From a bacterium (GTDB lineage Bacteria; Armatimonadota; Zipacnadia; Zipacnadales; Zipacnadaceae): 6,146 bases of DNA. Position 1 is the stretch's first letter. Each line of letters opens with the position of its first letter. The stretch covers positions 1-6,146 of the forward strand of contig JAUWJN010000173.1 of NCBI GenBank assembly GCA_030607655.1, written 5' to 3'. Under the pieces are notes generated by a model, which saw only the letters and a program-made list of their open reading frames with translations, was not told where the DNA came from and searched no databases. Position numbers and translations under genes: made by a program. This document shows, piece after piece, positions 3,601 through 6,146 of this stretch.

Positions 3601-6146
3601 TTACCACCCTTCAGCAGTTACTGCAACCCCACACAGGATCGCCGCACTAACTGTGGCTGACGTTGAAGGACTCAGGTTAACCGTTAAATCCCCGGCTACA
3701 CTAATCCCCTTGAACTCCTTGACGATCGTATGGTTCGGCTGGCCGGCTTCTCTGAGGATATCAAAGTCTCTCAGAACCTCCTGGCCTTGCAACGCGACGC
3801 TGAAGACCCGCTCGCCGGGCTTCAGGTCATCAGGCTCGATGAAGTATAAAGCAACAGTATAGAGACGGGGTTGCCCAGGGTTGTTATTCAGTGTAATGGT
3901 AATTGCGGTCAGGCCTCTGGCGCCGGAGGCGGCAACCCACTGCAAACCCTCGCCGCTAACTCGCGAGGAATGCCGTCGGAACCAATGTGAGTTTTCCGGA
4001 CTGATGCTGACAGGAATGTCGGGGGATGGTCCGCCGATGCTGGGGTAGTCCAACCACAGCGTACCATCAGGTGCACGGCGGTCCCCCGGCGCTCCCAGGT
4101 TAATCCCGATACGCCGTACTGGTCCTGGCCCTGGGCTAAAAGTGTTAAAGGTCCACATTTCTGCCTCGGGCATATGTACCAACGCCAGCGACGTCTGATT
4201 CTGATAACTGCAAGTGCAGGTGCGAGTATAGTCCGGGGCATTCAAAACCCCGTTGGCGACGAGCAGATTTGACGTACATCCGGACTTGAACCCGCCCAGA
4301 TTACCAGTGCCGCCGTCATCTCTTAGGTCGAAGTAGCCGGCTGCAGCCGACCGGAATGTAATCAGATGCTGGCTACCAACGACGGTATTACAGCCATAGT
4401 TGCGACCGAACTGCCAGGGAACTTCAACGCCGGTAATCGGATTAGTGCGCATTATCGGCTCGCCGGTAAGTAGACTGAAGGCGTTACCTAATACATTCAA
4501 ATCGATCGTCTGAGTAATAATCGTATCGCTGTGTAGCAGACAGGGACCAAAGTATTTGTGGGGTTTGTCCCACAGTACTGTGCCATCCTGCCCCCGGTAA
4601 GCGATCATCCTGTCACCGGGTTCTTGGGGCAGCATATCGCGTGAGGGGCGACCTGCCTGAAGCAGAATGTCATATTCCTCGGAGTATCCCAGCCAGGTGC
4701 CGAATATGTTCTGGGTCGTCTCCCATAACACTTGACCAGTACGCACGTCCAGGCAGATCAGCTTAGCCTTACCGTCGGGGGTCTCGCCGCGGCGACTCAT
4801 ACGGTTGAGCACCGCATCGGGCAGGCGATCAATACCGAACAATTTGCCGGCCCCAATAGCAATTGCGTTATGCCGAAAGCACAGAGTAGAGGCAAAGGTC
4901 CACAGCACCTGGCCGCTGTACCGATTCAGCGCAACCAACCGTTTACTGGAGGTAGCGTTCCAATTATCGGCGCCGCCTATCTTCTTTTTCGCATCAAAGA
5001 TCACTGGCGAAACGCCGGCAACGAGTAAGTCTTCCCATACTTTGAGGTGGCCCCACGTCGGTATCTCTTCACTACCGGCTTCAAGCGGCAGCTTGAATTC
5101 CGAGGTCTTCTTGCCTGTCACCGGATCCAACAGTAGGCACCTCTGTCCGTAGGCTACATAGATAGCCTCAGATGTTGAGAGGTAATTGCTGCCAATGGAA
5201 TTCGCCCCCGGCTGATGGGAAGTAGTATCATAATGCGTACCCAGCCCTGGTAGCCGGACTTCCCAGAGCACGCGTCCAGTATAAACATCCATAGCCCGTA
5301 GTGTGTTGGGCCCTTCGATAAATAGCCGCCCATCAACGACCTGTTCCGAGGGACCATGTCCATGCCGCGGCAGTATCGTCATATTAGATGAGCCACCAAA
5401 CCAGAGCAAACCCAAGGGAGGTTTGACTACTTTATCCCGGGACACACAGGTATTGGCAGCATCTGCGTACTGGTGGGTCCAGTTTGCCGAGCCGGGCAAC
5501 GCTCCAACCCGTCGCAGCAATGTGAGGTCACCAACTCGCCTAACCTCGGTATTCTTCATCTCGGCTGCGGCGACCCATTGGGCGAAACTATTCTGGCTAT
5601 TAGGTGGGACAGGAAGAGCGGCCACACCCCCATACGGACGCAGCGGATAGAAAACTCTCACCACGAAGTCCTTACCGGCATTAAATCCAGCCGCTGACAA
5701 ATCCTCCGAAACGATGAGGCTGGCCAGGTAGGGAGGGAAGGGGAAGGAAAGCGGGGCCCCCATATGGGCGACGATGTGAGTACCGTACAAGCCAGCTTTG
5801 TCTAGCCTAGTGCGCAACGCCGCAATTTTGTCTTGGTCCGGATCAACAACTATTATGTGCAAGTCAGATTGCCGGGCCAATTCCTCTGCTAATCTTCCCG
5901 TGCCTGCTCCCCATACCAGACAATAACCCTCGGTTACCCGAGTCCGCCCGATAATGTATCTGGCCCTCCTGGTCCAGTTATCAGAATCAAGGGGAGGCTT
6001 GATACCGTCTGCGGTGTAGATCGTAGGTTCAGTAGGCTGGGGACCAAAACAGTATATGCGGCCTTCCAACGTAACGACAAACAATTTGTTGTCGGCAGCA
6101 AGTATCGCTGCCGGAGTGCCCACCAGTTCAGTTTGCCAAGATATAC
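3601..6146 (-). CDS. PQQ-like beta-propeller protein with an inserted SAM methyltransferase and a C-terminal malectin domain (5' end off window)
   Basis: The frame is open to the right edge, so the start lies outside; GTG 6123 is only the first start-like codon and residues here are numbered from it. Residues before it (WQTELVG) continue a propeller blade, GTPAAILAADNKLFVVTLEGRIYCFG. Residues about 55-205 form a class I methyltransferase: glycine motif LVWGAGTGRL (69-78), acidic VVDPD (92-96) and LIVSED (136-141). From about 207 the propeller resumes, with blade motifs MDVYTGRVLW (278-287), LNRYSGQVLW (399-408), LDVRTGQVLW (458-467) and GQDGTVLW (511-518). Residues 612-650 hold a Cys-containing block (616, 636, 638). 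Residues about 698-836 are a malectin-type carbohydrate-binding domain (YTVALYFIEP, GERVFSVALQG, DFDI, VKEFKGI). It ends at TAA 15 bases from the convergent solute-binding gene. The substrate is unknown. No signal peptide can be judged here. Confidence 0.9.
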   Translation of the reverse strand, partial: ISWQTELVGTPAAILAADNKLFVVTLEGRIYCFGPQPTEPTIYTADGIKPPLDSDNWTRRARYIIGRTRVTEGYCLVWGAGTGRLAEELARQSDLHIIVVDPDQDKIAALRTRLDKAGLYGTHIVAHMGAPLSFPFPPYLASLIVSEDLSAAGFNAGKDFVVRVFYPLRPYGGVAALPVPPNSQNSFAQWVAAAEMKNTEVRRVGDLTLLRRVGALPGSANWTHQYADAANTCVSRDKVVKPPLGLLWFGGSSNMTILPRHGHGPSEQVVDGRLFIEGPNTLRAMDVYTGRVLWEVRLPGLGTHYDTTSHQPGANSIGSNYLSTSEAIYVAYGQRCLLLDPVTGKKTSEFKLPLEAGSEEIPTWGHLKVWEDLLVAGVSPVIFDAKKKIGGADNWNATSSKRLVALNRYSGQVLWTFASTLCFRHNAIAIGAGKLFGIDRLPDAVLNRMSRRGETPDGKAKLICLDVRTGQVLWETTQNIFGTWLGYSEEYDILLQAGRPSRDMLPQEPGDRMIAYRGQDGTVLWDKPHKYFGPCLLHSDTIITQTIDLNVLGNAFSLLTGEPIMRTNPITGVEVPWQFGRNYGCNTVVGSQHLITFRSAAAGYFDLRDDGGTGNLGGFKSGCTSNLLVANGVLNAPDYTRTCTCSYQNQTSLALVHMPEAEMWTFNTFSPGPGPVRRIGINLGAPGDRRAPDGTLWLDYPSIGGPSPDIPVSISPENSHWFRRHSSRVSGEGLQWVAASGARGLTAITITLNNNPGQPRLYTVALYFIEPDDLKPGERVFSVALQGQEVLRDFDILREAGQPNHTIVKEFKGISVAGDLTVNLSPSTSATVSAAILCGVAVTAEGW

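Noticed and set aside
3589..3617. Possible bidirectional terminator between the convergent genes (CTGCT with AGCAG)
   Set aside because: The stem is only five pairs with a 19-base loop and no T-run on either strand, and the right arm lies within the minus-strand coding region.
4805..5152. Plus-strand open frames opposite the propeller gene
   Set aside because: The minus strand carries clear propeller blade motifs across this region, so these are antisense shadows.
1..6146. CRISPR array, insertion sequence, integrase or toxin-antitoxin pair
   Set aside because: No regularly spaced repeats, terminal inverted repeats, transposase or integrase motifs, or recognisable toxin or antitoxin were seen on either strand.

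Overview
This 6.1 kb window is bacterial, moderately GC-rich DNA. Every convincing plus-strand start has a near-perfect AGGAGG ribosome binding site at normal spacing. The organism cannot be named from the sequence. The best clue is the large minus-strand protein, which combines a PQQ-type propeller, a SAM methyltransferase and a malectin domain. From memory this combination is typical of Planctomycetota and related environmental lineages, so the phylum is only a weak inference.

Layout from left to right. Bases 1-173 are the 3' end of a short-chain dehydrogenase/reductase. Bases 174-416 are non-coding, with a near-consensus sigma-70 promoter and a segment resembling a degenerate serine-type tRNA. 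Bases 417-2284 carry three unrecognised small envelope genes: a predicted lipoprotein, a protein made of two in-frame fused copies of a two-helix membrane unit, and a basic/Gln-rich protein with two membrane helices. Bases 2285-2397 are a compact regulatory stretch. Bases 2398-3585 encode an extracellular-type (type 1, sugar) solute-binding protein that has no signal peptide. A convergent minus-strand gene fills 3601-6146 and runs off the right edge.

The middle block is the accessory-looking part. Four exact copies of CGCACAGGAGG, which contains the Shine-Dalgarno core, sit upstream of the lipoprotein, the fused membrane gene and the solute-binding gene. A 14-codon mini-ORF overlaps the start of the fused gene by ATGA, and a second possible mini-ORF ends two bases before the solute-binding gene. 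The second half of the fused gene keeps its own ribosome binding site and ATG. These features suggest an envelope cassette with elaborate translational control; its function is unknown.

No permease or ATPase for the solute-binding protein lies in the window. No CRISPR array, transposase, integrase or intact RNA gene was seen.
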